Assembly (NCBI GenBank): GCA_035495555.1 | Contig: DATJFQ010000022.1 | Span: 1 to 64,000 of the forward strand | Source: DATJFQ01 sp035495555 | GTDB taxonomy: Bacteria > Acidobacteriota > Vicinamibacteria > Vicinamibacterales > 2-12-FULL-66-21 | DNA: 64,000 nt | Direction of reading: 5' to 3' | Shown here: positions 55,171 through 63,988 of the stretch, one piece after another | How the letters are laid out: every line of letters starts with the position of its first letter | Numbering within the stretch: position 1 is the stretch's first letter | Notes under the pieces: model-generated | Database searches by the model: none | The model's input: the letters and a program-made list of their open reading frames with translations, nothing else | What the model was told of the DNA's origin: nothing | Position numbers and translations under genes: made by a program

Positions 55171-56292
55171 ATGACCACCCTCGCCGACGTCCTCGAAGCG
55201 CGCACGTCCGTCGCCGCGCCTGAACTCGTCGAAGCGATCTCGAACAAGCGCCTTCGGTGCTACGCGTGCGGACACGAATGCCCCATCCCTGACGGCGCGG
55301 TCGGCGTGTGCAAGGTGCGCTTCAACCGCGGCGGCACGCTCTACGTGCCGTGGGGATACGTGGGTGGGATTCAGTGCGATCCGATCGAGAAGAAACCCTT
55401 TTTCCACGCCCATCCGGGAGCACTGGCATACAGCTTCGGGATGCTGGGATGCGACCTGCACTGCTCGTACTGCCAGAACTGGGTCACCTCCCAGGCGCTC
55501 CGTGATCCCTCCGCGATTTCACCGCCCATCGATACGTCGCCGAACCGCATTGCGGACGACGCGAAGCGCCTCGGCGCGAGGGTGGTCGTATCGACCTACA
55601 ACGAGCCGCTGATCACGAGCGAGTGGGCCGTCGAGATCTTCCGCGACGCGCGCGCGTCGGGGCTGCTCACGGCGTACGTGTCGAACGGGAACGGCACACC
55701 GCGCGTGCTCGACTACATCCGGCCGTGGGTGGATCTCTACAAAGTCGACCTCAAGAGCTTCGACGATCGCCACTACCGTCAGTTGGGCGGCCGGCTCGAG
55801 CCGATCCTCTTCACGATTCGGCGGCTGCACGAGATGGGCATCTGGCTCGAGATCGTCACGCTGCTGATTCCCGGCTTCAACAGCGGAGACGACGAAATCA
55901 AGCGGCTGACCGGGTTCCTCGCGTCCGTGTCGCCGTTCGTCCCGTGGCACGTGACGGCGTTTCACAAGGACTACCGCATGTGCGATCCGGAGAACACGAC
56001 GCCGGAGATGCTCGTCCACGCCGCCGAGATCGCGACAGCGGCAGGATTGAAGTACGTATACGCCGGGAACATCCCCGGGGGCGTCGGCGATCTCGAGAAT
56101 ACGCGCTGCCACAACTGTCACGAGTTGCTGATCGAACGCTTCGGCTACTTCATCCAGCAGTACCGCCTGACGCCTGACGGCGCGTGTCCACAGTGCGGCA
56201 CGGCGATTCCGGGACGATGGGGACGGCAATTCGAGGGACAGCTGACATCGACACCGTTCCTGCCGGGCGGCCGGCGGTTCCGGGTGATCTGA
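55171..56292 (+). CDS. amrS: AmmeMemoRadiSam-system radical SAM enzyme
   Basis: A 373-residue radical SAM protein. Cys94, Cys98 and Cys101 form the 4Fe-4S motif C-x3-C-x2-C in GCDLHCSYCQNW, and the following TSQ is typical of the AmrS group. Extra Cys clusters are seen at the N-terminus (CYACGHECP) and C-terminus (CHNCHELL and CPQCG). The group is named for linkage to AMMECR1 and Memo genes and is related to pyruvate-formate-lyase activases; the substrate is unknown. Here neither partner is adjacent; the neighbour is an MBL hydrolase, 6 bases upstream. Confidence 0.9.
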   Translation: MTTLADVLEARTSVAAPELVEAISNKRLRCYACGHECPIPDGAVGVCKVRFNRGGTLYVPWGYVGGIQCDPIEKKPFFHAHPGALAYSFGMLGCDLHCSYCQNWVTSQALRDPSAISPPIDTSPNRIADDAKRLGARVVVSTYNEPLITSEWAVEIFRDARASGLLTAYVSNGNGTPRVLDYIRPWVDLYKVDLKSFDDRHYRQLGGRLEPILFTIRRLHEMGIWLEIVTLLIPGFNSGDDEIKRLTGFLASVSPFVPWHVTAFHKDYRMCDPENTTPEMLVHAAEIATAAGLKYVYAGNIPGGVGDLENTRCHNCHELLIERFGYFIQQYRLTPDGACPQCGTAIPGRWGRQFEGQLTSTPFLPGGRRFRVI

Positions 56293-56365
56293 CACGACGG
56301 ATCTCGCCGAGGGCGGACAGAGGGCGCAGACGCTGAAACGGTTCCGCGACGCCGAAGACCGCGGT

Positions 56366-57763
56366 CTACGGTGCGGGTTCTCCAAATATCTTGCCCGGGT
56401 TCAGTATTCCCTCTGGATCGAACGCTTTCTTGATCCGCTGCATCAGCGCGATCTCGGGTTGATCGAGCTGCATCGAGAGGTATTCCATCTTCGAGAGCCC
56501 GATGCCGTGTTCGCCGGTGATGGAGCCTTCGAGGGCCAGCACGCCTTCGAAGAGTGCGTGGACCGTGTCGCGGGCGCGCGAGCGGTCTGCCTCGGAATCC
56601 CCCACCATCACGTTGACGTGAATATTGCCGTCGCCGGCGTGGCCGAAGCAGGCGATTCGCACGCCGTACGCAGTCCGCAAGCGGGCGATCAGGCCGAAGA
56701 GCTCAGGAATGCGGCCTTTCGGCACGACGATGTCGTTGTTGAATTTCACTGGCGCCAGCGTGCGCAGCGCGGGGGAAAGCTCGCGGCGGACGGTCCACAG
56801 GTCCGCGCGTTCGCGATCATCGCGTGCCCGCAACAACTCCGTGGCGCCGGCGGCCCTGCAGGCGCGCTGCACGCGTTCCGCGTCCTCTGCCGCGGCCTGC
56901 GGGGTGCCGTCAACTTCGATCAGGACGAGAGCGGCGGTGTCTGCAGGCGCGAGCGGACGGCCGCCGACGTGGCGGGAAATCGCATCGAGCGAGTCGGCGT
57001 CGATCAGTTCGAGCGAGGCGGGGACGACGCGCTCCTCGACGATGCGGTCCACCGCGTTCGCGGCGTCGGCGACGGTGGAGAACGTGGCGCGGAGCGTGAT
57101 GCGAGCCGCGGGGAGCGGGATCAGCCGCAGCGTGACGCGGGTGATGATGGCCAGCGTACCTTCGGATCCGACGAGCAGTTGCGTGAGGTCGTAGCCGGCG
57201 ACGTTCTTCACCACCTTGCCGCCGGTCTCGATGATCTCGCCTGTCGGGAGGACGGCCTGGAGACCAAGCACGTACGCTTTCGTGGTGCCGTACTTGAACG
57301 CGCGTGGACCGCCGGCGTTCTCGGCGACGTTGCCGCCGATCGAGCACGTGCGCAGCGATGACGGATCGGGTGGATAGAACAGCCCCACCCGTTCGACGGC
57401 GTCCTGCAGATCGCCCGTGATCACGTTCGGCTCGACGAGGGCGATGAGATTCGACTCGTCGATGTCGAGGATGCGGTTCATGCGCTCGAGCGACAGCACG
57501 ACGCCACCCATGATGGGAACGGCGCCGCCTGAATAGCCGGTGCCCGCGCCGCGCGGAACGATCGGGACGCCTGCGCGTGCGCAGACGCGGACGGCGGCGG
57601 ACACCTGGTCCGCGCCGTCGGGAAAGACCACGAGATCCGGCGGGTGGTGGAAAGAGGTGCCGTCCGACGCGTAGGTCTCGCGCGCGTCGTCGTCGGCGCG
57701 CACGTGGGCGGCGCCGGCGATCGATTCCAGTTCAGCGAGGAGAGCCGCGGACGACGCGTTCAA
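56366..57763 (-). CDS. glcD: FAD-linked glycolate/D-lactate-type oxidase subunit
   Basis: A 465-residue protein. The N-terminal FAD-binding domain (about 35-210) has the loop VPRGAGTGYSGGAVP. The C-terminal cap domain (about 215-460) ends with GEHGIGLSKMEYLS, typical of GlcD/D-lactate dehydrogenase relatives. It oxidises a 2-hydroxy acid with FAD. GlcE and GlcF partners are not beside it, so it may act with subunits elsewhere or be a single-subunit dehydrogenase. It follows the aminotransferase by 3 bases. The 73-base gap to the convergent amrS gene holds nothing clear. Confidence 0.88.
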   Translation of the reverse strand: MNASSAALLAELESIAGAAHVRADDDARETYASDGTSFHHPPDLVVFPDGADQVSAAVRVCARAGVPIVPRGAGTGYSGGAVPIMGGVVLSLERMNRILDIDESNLIALVEPNVITGDLQDAVERVGLFYPPDPSSLRTCSIGGNVAENAGGPRAFKYGTTKAYVLGLQAVLPTGEIIETGGKVVKNVAGYDLTQLLVGSEGTLAIITRVTLRLIPLPAARITLRATFSTVADAANAVDRIVEERVVPASLELIDADSLDAISRHVGGRPLAPADTAALVLIEVDGTPQAAAEDAERVQRACRAAGATELLRARDDRERADLWTVRRELSPALRTLAPVKFNNDIVVPKGRIPELFGLIARLRTAYGVRIACFGHAGDGNIHVNVMVGDSEADRSRARDTVHALFEGVLALEGSITGEHGIGLSKMEYLSMQLDQPEIALMQRIKKAFDPEGILNPGKIFGEPAP

Positions 57764-57766
57764 TGG

Positions 57767-58960
57767 TCAAATACGAGCCGGCTGCAGCGAATCGAGATAC
57801 TGCAGGATCCGCTTCGAGCCGCGTTCGAGTTCCGTGAGGGAGGCCGCGTACGACAACCGCAGGAACCCGGGCGCATCGAAGGCTTCACCGGGCGTGACGG
57901 CGACCTGAACGTTGTCGAGGAGCGCCGTCGCGAGCTCGGCCGACGTCCGGATGGCGTCGGGCGAGAGGAACTCCGACACGTCAGGAAACATGTAGAACGC
58001 CCCGGCGGGTTTGACGAGGCGGATACGCGGGTCGGCGGACAGCCATTCGAAGAGCCGATCTCGGCGGCGGCGGTATTCGTCGAGCATCTCCGTCACGCAT
58101 TCCTGCGGACCCCGCAGCGCGGCTTCGGCCGCTTTCTGGCTGATGGAGCAGACGTTCGATGTCGAGTGACTCTGGAGCGCGTTCGCTGCGCCGATGAGCG
58201 CCGATGGCGCCATCGCCCAGCCGCAGCGCCAGCCGGTCATGGCGTACGCCTTGGACGCCGAACAGCACAACACTGATTTGTCGCGGAGTTCGCGCGCCAG
58301 CACGCCGGGGAGGTTGTGCGGGACGGCGTCGTAGATCAATCGCTCGTAGCAGAGATCGACCAGGATCCAGATTCCACGCGTCGCGCACTCCCGGGCAATC
58401 GCCGTCAGATCGTCTTCCGTGATCAGCGCGCCGGTGGGGTTCGTCGGTGAGTTCAGGATGATCCCGCGCGTTCGCGGTGTGATCGCCGAGAGGAACGACT
58501 CGGCATGCAGCGCGAATCCATCCTCTTCGTGCGCACGGACAATGACCGGCGTCGCGTCGGCGAGCTTGATCTGTTCCACCAGGGTCGGCCAGCCAGGTGA
58601 ATGCGTGATCACTTCATCGCCCGGACCGAAGAGGACCATCACCGCGTTGTACAGCGCCTGTTTCCCGCCGGCGGTCACGATCACTTCCGACGTGGTGTAT
58701 TCGACGCCGTAATCCGCCCGGTATCGTTCGACGACGGCGCGTTTCAGGTCGTCGGTACCGGAGTTGTTCGTGTATTTCGTGAAATGGGCGTCGATCGCCC
58801 GCTTCGCCGCGTTGCCGATGTGTTCCGGTGTCGGGAAATCCGGTTCGCCGGCGCCGAGATCGACGACGTCGACGCCCTGCGCCTTCAGCCGCATGGCGTC
58901 AGCGGCCACTTTCATCGTCGGGGAGACCGCTACGCGGCGGGTTCGTGCCGAAAACTGCAT
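57767..58960 (-). CDS. Class I PLP aminotransferase, aspartate-aminotransferase-like
   Basis: A 397-residue fold-type I enzyme. The PLP Lys is in CCSASKAYAMTGWR (near residue 235). Other landmarks are GAGEPDFPTPEHI, TAGGKQALYN, NSPTNPTGALIT and the phosphate-binding GWRCGW. It transfers amino groups between aspartate or a similar acid and 2-oxoglutarate. It ends 3 bases before glcD and starts 1 base after coaD ends, so it is part of a long minus-strand operon. Confidence 0.92.
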   Translation of the reverse strand: MQFSARTRRVAVSPTMKVAADAMRLKAQGVDVVDLGAGEPDFPTPEHIGNAAKRAIDAHFTKYTNNSGTDDLKRAVVERYRADYGVEYTTSEVIVTAGGKQALYNAVMVLFGPGDEVITHSPGWPTLVEQIKLADATPVIVRAHEEDGFALHAESFLSAITPRTRGIILNSPTNPTGALITEDDLTAIARECATRGIWILVDLCYERLIYDAVPHNLPGVLARELRDKSVLCCSASKAYAMTGWRCGWAMAPSALIGAANALQSHSTSNVCSISQKAAEAALRGPQECVTEMLDEYRRRRDRLFEWLSADPRIRLVKPAGAFYMFPDVSEFLSPDAIRTSAELATALLDNVQVAVTPGEAFDAPGFLRLSYAASLTELERGSKRILQYLDSLQPARI

Positions 58961-58961
58961 G

Positions 58962-59468
58962 TCAGGCCCTCAGGGTTGCGCGCGCGAGGCGCTTCTCGCG
59001 CAGGCGGGTTTCGACGATTTCCGGGACCAGCCCGTGCACGGCGCCGCCGAGCGCGACGACTTCCTTCACGAGGCGCGAGCTGACGTACGTATAGGGCTCT
59101 GCCGGCATCATGAACACCGTCTCGACGTGTGGATTCAGGTGCCGGTTCATGAGCGCCATCTGCATCTCGTACTCGAAATCCGAGATCGCGCGGAGTCCTC
59201 GGACGATGACCGACGCGCCTTTGCGACGAGCGTACTCCACGAGGAGGCCGTCGAAGGTGTCCACTTCGACATTGGAGGCGCCGGCGAAGACTTCGCGGGC
59301 GATGTCGACCCGCTCGGCCACGGTGAACAGCGGGGATTTGTCGAGATTCTGCAGGATGCCGACGACAATCCGATCGAAGACCCGCGAGCCGCGCCGGATG
59401 ATGTCAACGTGGCCGTTGGTCAGCGGGTCGAACGAGCCCGGATAGATCGCGATGGTATCAGCCGGCAC
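58962..59468 (-). CDS. coaD: Phosphopantetheine adenylyltransferase
   Basis: A 168-residue nucleotidyltransferase. It makes dephospho-CoA from 4'-phosphopantetheine and ATP, the fourth step of CoA synthesis. The T/H-x-G-H motif reads AIYPGSFDPLTNGHVD, with RGLRAISDFEYE and YVSSRLVKEV following as in all CoaD proteins. Length is typical. It is separated by one base from rsmD, a very common neighbour pair in bacteria. Confidence 0.96.
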   Translation of the reverse strand: MPADTIAIYPGSFDPLTNGHVDIIRRGSRVFDRIVVGILQNLDKSPLFTVAERVDIAREVFAGASNVEVDTFDGLLVEYARRKGASVIVRGLRAISDFEYEMQMALMNRHLNPHVETVFMMPAEPYTYVSSRLVKEVVALGGAVHGLVPEIVETRLREKRLARATLRA

Positions 59469-59469
59469 C

Positions 59470-60009
59470 TCAGCCCCTCTCGTAGAACGACAGCGCGCTG
59501 TCCCCCGCCGTGACCGTTCGCGTGAGCGTGAAGGCGGCGTGGCGTGCCGGCGGCGTATAGCGCTTCGCGTGCTCGACTACGACCCGCAGGCGCTCCCCCG
59601 GCAATGTCGCGGCCGAGTCGAGCGCCCGCGCAGCGGCATCTTCGGCATATGGCGGATCGAACACCGCCACGTCGACGGCATCGCTGCCGCAGGCGGCCGC
59701 GGTGCTCGTCACATCCGCGCGGATAATAGCATAGCGTCCGTCACCCCCAAGCGTGCGAAGGTTGGCTTCGATCAGCCGCACGGCGCGGGGATCGCGCTCG
59801 ACGAAACACACCCACCCGGCGCCGCGGCTGAGCGCCTCGATGCCGATTGCGCCGGTGCCGGCGTAAGCGTCGATGATCCGAGCTCCCTTGATGGACGGCC
59901 CCAGGATATTGAAGAGCGTTTCGCGGAGCCGATCGGACGTCGGCCGCAGCCCTTCCCATGTTGGTGATCTCAGTGATCGTCCCCGCCATTCGCCGGCCAC
60001 GATTCGCAT
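59470..60009 (-). CDS. rsmD: 16S rRNA (guanine-966 N2)-methyltransferase
   Basis: A 179-residue SAM-dependent methyltransferase. The start MRIVAGEWRGR, RPTSDRLRETLFNIL, the SAM loop DAYAGTGAIGIEALSRGA and the catalytic FDPPY are all RsmD hallmarks. It methylates G966 of 16S rRNA in the 30S subunit. Adjacent to coaD and downstream of recG, in the usual bacterial order. Confidence 0.95.
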   Translation of the reverse strand: MRIVAGEWRGRSLRSPTWEGLRPTSDRLRETLFNILGPSIKGARIIDAYAGTGAIGIEALSRGAGWVCFVERDPRAVRLIEANLRTLGGDGRYAIIRADVTSTAAACGSDAVDVAVFDPPYAEDAAARALDSAATLPGERLRVVVEHAKRYTPPARHAAFTLTRTVTAGDSALSFYERG

Positions 60010-60054
60010 TTACCCTTTCGTCCGCGTCGCCCCTGAACTTCTGCGGTCGCACTT

Positions 60055-62271
60055 CTAGCCGATGCCCACCAGTCCGAAACGCTTTTCCCAACTCGTGTTG
60101 ACCAGCGCGGCGAGCGCATCCGTCTGCGATGGATCGTCGAGCGCGGCGACCGCCTCGCGGCGCGCTTCCTCCATCAAGGAATGATCGCGGAGCAGGTCGC
60201 CGACGCGCAGCGTTGGGAGGCCCGACTGACGCGTGCCGAAGAAATCGCCGGGGCCTCTGAGCTGCAGGTCCCGCTCGGCGATTTCGAAGCCGTCGGTGGT
60301 CGACGTCAACGCCTTGAGGCGCTCGCGTCCCTGGTCGGTCAACGGATACTGGAACAATAGAATGCAATACGACTTGTGGGCGCCCCGGCCGACGCGGCCG
60401 CGCAGCTGGTGCAGTTGCGATAATCCGAAGCGCTCCGCGTGTTCTACGAGCATCACCGTCGCGTTGGGCACGTCGATGCCGACCTCGATTACGGTCGTCG
60501 AGACGAGGATGTCGAACTCCTTCCGTGAGAATGCGCCCATGACGCGGTCCTTCGCGTCCTGCTTCATCCGGCCGTGCAGCAGGCCGACGCGCAGGTCCGG
60601 GAAGACGTCCTGCGACAGGTGGTCGGCCATTTCCGTCGCCGCTTTGAGGTCCACCTTTTCGGATTCCTCGACGAGCGGGTAGATGACGTACGCCTGACGT
60701 CCTTCCTCGATCTGCCTGCGGATGAACGCGTACACGTCGTCGCGGCGGGATTCGGGGCGGGCGGTTGTCGCAATCGGCTGCCGGCCGGGCGGCATTTCGC
60801 GCATGATCGAAACGTCGAGGTCCCCGTAGGTCGTGAGCGCGAGCGTGCGCGGGATCGGCGTCGCCGTCATGACGAGCACGTCGGGATGCAGGCCCTTGGC
60901 GCGCAGCGTCGCGCGCTGCAACACGCCGAAGCGGTGCTGTTCGTCGATGATCGCGAGCCCCAGCTCGCGGAACGCGACGTCCTCCTGCACGAGGGCATGC
61001 GTGCCGATCACCATGTGCAGCGATCCGCCGGAGAGTTCCGCCAGGATTTCGCGGCGCTTCTTCGCAGGCGTTGCGCCGGTCAGCAGGGTGATGCGGAACC
61101 GCGAGTGTTCCAGCAGCCGCCGGATGTTGAAGAAGTGCTGCTCGGCGAGGATCTCCGTCGGCGCCATGAACGCGACCTGAAGCCCGTTTTCCATCGCGAC
61201 GAGCGAGGCCATGAGCGCGACAATCGTCTTCCCCGATCCGACGTCTCCCTGCAGCAGCCGGTTCATCGGTTGCGGCCGTTGCATGTCCGTGACGATTTCG
61301 CGGATGACCGTCTTCTGATCGCCGGTCAGCCGGAACGGCAGGACCTTGCGCACGGCCTCGCGCACCGCGTCGGTCACGATGACGGGCCGGGATTTTCGTT
61401 CGCCTTCGGCGCGCCGCTTCCGGAGGACGATCCCGAGCTGGAAGAGGAAGAACTCTTCGAAGATCAATCGCCGATGCGCCGCCGATCGAAAGGCGTTGAG
61501 TGCCTCGATCGATGCGTCTGACGACGGAAAGTGGACGCCCTCGATGGCCGCGCGGCGGCTGACGAGTCCCAGCCGGTCACGGAGCGACGGAGGCAGCGGG
61601 TCCGGCAGGTCATCGGGCAGGTGCTCGAGCGCCTGGTGCACCAGCGCGCGCTGCACTTTCGCCGTGAGCTGCCCGGTCTTCTCGTAGATGGGAACGATCC
61701 GTCCTGTGTGTACCGTCTGCGGTAACTCCCCCTCGTCTGGCGCTTCGGCGGCCGGTTCGTCGTCTGGGAGGATTTCGTACTGCGGGCTCTGCATCTGCAG
61801 CCCGTGTGACGTGAGTTCGAGCTTTCCGTACAGGATGACGCGCTGATGCGGATGAAAAATGTCGTTGAGGAACGGCTGATTGAACCAGATCGCCCGCAGG
61901 CTCCCGGTCGCATCCCGCACGAGCATTTCGAAGATGCGGAAGCGCGGACGCCGGGTTGGCCGAATCCCGCACGAAAGGACCTCGCCGGTGATCGTGGCGG
62001 CGACACCCGGCTTCAGCGTATCGATCGTTTGAAAATGTCCCCGGTCTTCATAGCGGATCGGGAACCGATACAGCAGGTCTTCGACGGTTTCGAGGCCGAC
62101 GCGCCGGAGGTCGGCCGCGCGGCGCGGGCCGACGCCCTTCAAATACTGCAGCGAACCCTGCAGCGGATGGACATCGGTCTGCGTCAGGTCCGCACCCCTA
62201 CTGCAGGACGGTCGCCGTGCCCGTGCCGACGCGGATTTCCTTGATGCGCGCGGGCAGTTGAAACGGCGCAT
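60055..62271 (-). CDS. recG: ATP-dependent DNA helicase RecG
   Basis: A 738-residue superfamily 2 helicase that remodels stalled replication forks and Holliday junctions. The wedge/OB domain begins after LQYLKGVGPRRAADL. Helicase motifs: Walker A QGDVGSGKT, DEQHRFG in place of DEAD (typical for RecG), MTATPIPRTLALT and LRGRVGRGAHKS. The start is uncertain: ATG 62271 overlaps the preceding gene by 74 bases, and conserved sequence begins only near residue 36. CTG 62187 is the only alternative before it. It may be translated by coupling with the upstream gene. Confidence 0.93.
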   Translation of the reverse strand: MRRFNCPRASRKSASARARRPSCSRGADLTQTDVHPLQGSLQYLKGVGPRRAADLRRVGLETVEDLLYRFPIRYEDRGHFQTIDTLKPGVAATITGEVLSCGIRPTRRPRFRIFEMLVRDATGSLRAIWFNQPFLNDIFHPHQRVILYGKLELTSHGLQMQSPQYEILPDDEPAAEAPDEGELPQTVHTGRIVPIYEKTGQLTAKVQRALVHQALEHLPDDLPDPLPPSLRDRLGLVSRRAAIEGVHFPSSDASIEALNAFRSAAHRRLIFEEFFLFQLGIVLRKRRAEGERKSRPVIVTDAVREAVRKVLPFRLTGDQKTVIREIVTDMQRPQPMNRLLQGDVGSGKTIVALMASLVAMENGLQVAFMAPTEILAEQHFFNIRRLLEHSRFRITLLTGATPAKKRREILAELSGGSLHMVIGTHALVQEDVAFRELGLAIIDEQHRFGVLQRATLRAKGLHPDVLVMTATPIPRTLALTTYGDLDVSIMREMPPGRQPIATTARPESRRDDVYAFIRRQIEEGRQAYVIYPLVEESEKVDLKAATEMADHLSQDVFPDLRVGLLHGRMKQDAKDRVMGAFSRKEFDILVSTTVIEVGIDVPNATVMLVEHAERFGLSQLHQLRGRVGRGAHKSYCILLFQYPLTDQGRERLKALTSTTDGFEIAERDLQLRGPGDFFGTRQSGLPTLRVGDLLRDHSLMEEARREAVAALDDPSQTDALAALVNTSWEKRFGLVGIG

Positions 62272-62791
62272 CCATATCGATGCCGTTGGGAGCCTCAGGC
62301 GTGCGCGAATAATAGCTGAGTAATTCCTGCAGGACGAACTTCGGGACGGTTACCCCCGAGAGTTCAGCGGATTCGAGCTGGAACCGGCCGGTCCCATTCG
62401 ACGTCGTCAGCGTGCCCGCGGCGGTGACCGGGACCTTGCCCGACAGGTACCCGATCGGGTCCATCCAGCCGCGCTGCTTCTGCCGCCGCACGGCATCGAG
62501 GTCGACGATGGCGCGGCCCGCCACCCTCCCGTTCCCGAGCGCGTTCAGCGTCGGTTCCGTGATCCCGACAGGCACCTGCGCTCCGGCCATATAGCGAAGA
62601 TATGAGTTCACTTCCGTGTCGCTGAGTTCGATGGACTGCCCCCGCGAGGCGTGCGTGGTCGCCGCCGCAAACGCTTCGATCCTGGCGAGCTTCGCCCCGA
62701 AACGAGCGGCGTCCTGCTGCGTCAGCCGCGGCTGCGCGCCGAGCGCGATAACGGAAATCAGGACGAGGAAAGCAGCAACTCGAGCCTGCAC
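62198..62791 (-). CDS. Exported hypothetical protein
   Basis: A 197-residue protein with a signal peptide (MQARVAAFLVLISVIALGAQ). The mature part has a LSDTEVNSYLRYM helix, a VAGRAIVDLDAVRRQ strand, GKVPVTAAGTLTTSNGTGRF and a long C-terminal strand pattern ending IRVGTGTATVLQ. The alternating strands suggest a lipid- or membrane-associated beta fold, but no family is recognised. Its 3' end overlaps the annotated recG start. A TTGGGAN heptamer array lies just upstream. Confidence 0.65.
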   Translation of the reverse strand: MQARVAAFLVLISVIALGAQPRLTQQDAARFGAKLARIEAFAAATTHASRGQSIELSDTEVNSYLRYMAGAQVPVGITEPTLNALGNGRVAGRAIVDLDAVRRQKQRGWMDPIGYLSGKVPVTAAGTLTTSNGTGRFQLESAELSGVTVPKFVLQELLSYYSRTPEAPNGIDMDAPFQLPARIKEIRVGTGTATVLQ

Positions 62792-62822
62792 GCTTCTATT
62801 TTAGAACCTTCCGCGCACCGGC

Positions 62823-62892
62823 TTGGGACTTGGGAATTGGGACTTGGGAGTTGGGACTTGGGAGTTGGGAATTGGGAGTTGGGAGTTGGGAG
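62823..62892. repeat. Ten TTGGGAN heptamers in register
   Basis: Ten consecutive units, each TTGGGA plus one variable base (C, A, C, G, C, G, A, G, G, G). The first six positions never vary. It lies between two minus-strand genes, after the stop of the 62911 gene and before the 62791 start. Confidence 0.9.
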
Positions 62893-62910
62893 GAGTTAAC
62901 TTTGATACTC

Positions 62911-63429
62911 CTACTTCGCCCGCCCCTGCCGTGCGTTCTGACGGGCTTTCATCAAAAGCTCGAGTTTCCGCGCTTCCATCCGTTCTTCGAACAACCGGAA
63001 CCGCGCCTGCTGCTGCACGTCGAGCACGCCGTCGACCTCGTCGGCAGCTTTCCGAATCTCCCCGGCGGCCCGATCGTCTTCGTCCCGCAGCGCCCTCAGC
63101 TTGTCGCGAAGCGACACGTCGGCCGGTGACGACCCGTTCAGGGTGCGGCGGAGATCCGCCAGCAACTGCGTGCGCGCGACCTGATGACGCCGCCGCGTGT
63201 CCTGAAGCGCCTTCAGCTTCGCGACGAATTTCCCGTATTGCGCGTCCGAGAGGCTCAACGCGTCCTGCGCCTGCACGATCGTCCATGCGTCGAACATGCG
63301 CTGGACTTCCGCGGGCGTGATCGGCGCGGCGTCGTCGGTGGCGGCCGGCGCTTGCCGACGCTCCGCACGCTGAGCCGCGGCGGCGGGCATCGCCATGAGC
63401 AACGACACGATGATGACGAACACGCGCAT
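62911..63429 (-). CDS. Exported helical protein, Spy/CpxP-like or heavy-metal-resistance-like
   Basis: A 172-residue protein with a signal peptide (MRVFVIIVSLLMAMPAAAAQ). The mature part is almost all charged helix: LSLSDAQYGKFVAKLKALQ, then two long heptad-like helices rich in Arg and Glu (about 90-165). The LSxxQ pattern and helical hairpin recall periplasmic Spy/CpxP-type proteins. It starts 1 base after the anti-sigma gene stop, so it is likely part of the same envelope-stress operon. Function inferred only from fold and context. Confidence 0.65.
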   Translation of the reverse strand: MRVFVIIVSLLMAMPAAAAQRAERRQAPAATDDAAPITPAEVQRMFDAWTIVQAQDALSLSDAQYGKFVAKLKALQDTRRRHQVARTQLLADLRRTLNGSSPADVSLRDKLRALRDEDDRAAGEIRKAADEVDGVLDVQQQARFRLFEERMEARKLELLMKARQNARQGRAK

Positions 63430-63430
63430 G

Positions 63431-63988
63431 TCAGTTCCCGGGCCTCTTCATCTCGTCCTCGAGCAGCCGGCGCAGTTCCCGTCGTTCCGCGGCCGACAGG
63501 TTCACGACGGCGCGATCGACCTCCGACGGGCGGACGGTGAGCGGTGCCGCCTGCGGATCCTGCTGCTCGACGCTCGACGCGACTTCCGTCAACAGATTCC
63601 ACGCCGGATCATCGGTGGGGGCAGGCGCTGCAGGTCCGATCGCCGAAGGCGCCACGACGACGGGCGGCGACACCCGCGCGTCGCGCCCGCCGATCAGCAC
63701 GGCCGCGACGACGGCGACGGAACAGGCGATCGCCCATGCAGGATGCCGCCACCAGGCCACCGGGTCTGGTCTGCTGTTCCGCACGGCGTCGCTGACGCGA
63801 ACGGAAAAATGATCCCAGAAGAGCGGCGACGGTTCGGGCACGTCTGTCTCGTGCGCTTCACGGAGTGTGTCGCGCACGATTCTTGCCTGCTCCGCGCAGG
63901 CGCGGCAGGCGTCCAGATGCGTGCGGCGTCGGTCGGGCAGACGTCCTTCGACATCGTCGACGAACTCGGCCGCGGAAAGATGCTTCAT
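63431..63988 (-). CDS. Zinc-finger anti-sigma factor, membrane-anchored
   Basis: A 185-residue protein. The N-terminal H-x3-C-x2-C motif (His24, Cys28, Cys31 in HLDACRAC) is the zinc-binding anti-sigma domain. One transmembrane helix follows (about 83-102, AWAIACSVAVVAAVLIGG). The periplasmic part is short and ends with LSAAERRELRRLLEDEM. Such proteins hold an ECF sigma factor at the membrane. The sigma gene is expected immediately upstream, beyond the window edge at 64000, but is not seen. Confidence 0.85.
   Translation of the reverse strand: MKHLSAAEFVDDVEGRLPDRRRTHLDACRACAEQARIVRDTLREAHETDVPEPSPLFWDHFSVRVSDAVRNSRPDPVAWWRHPAWAIACSVAVVAAVLIGGRDARVSPPVVVAPSAIGPAAPAPTDDPAWNLLTEVASSVEQQDPQAAPLTVRPSEVDRAVVNLSAAERRELRRLLEDEMKRPGN

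Noticed and set aside
62823..62892. CRISPR array
   Set aside because: Units are 7 bases with no spacers; it is a simple tandem repeat.
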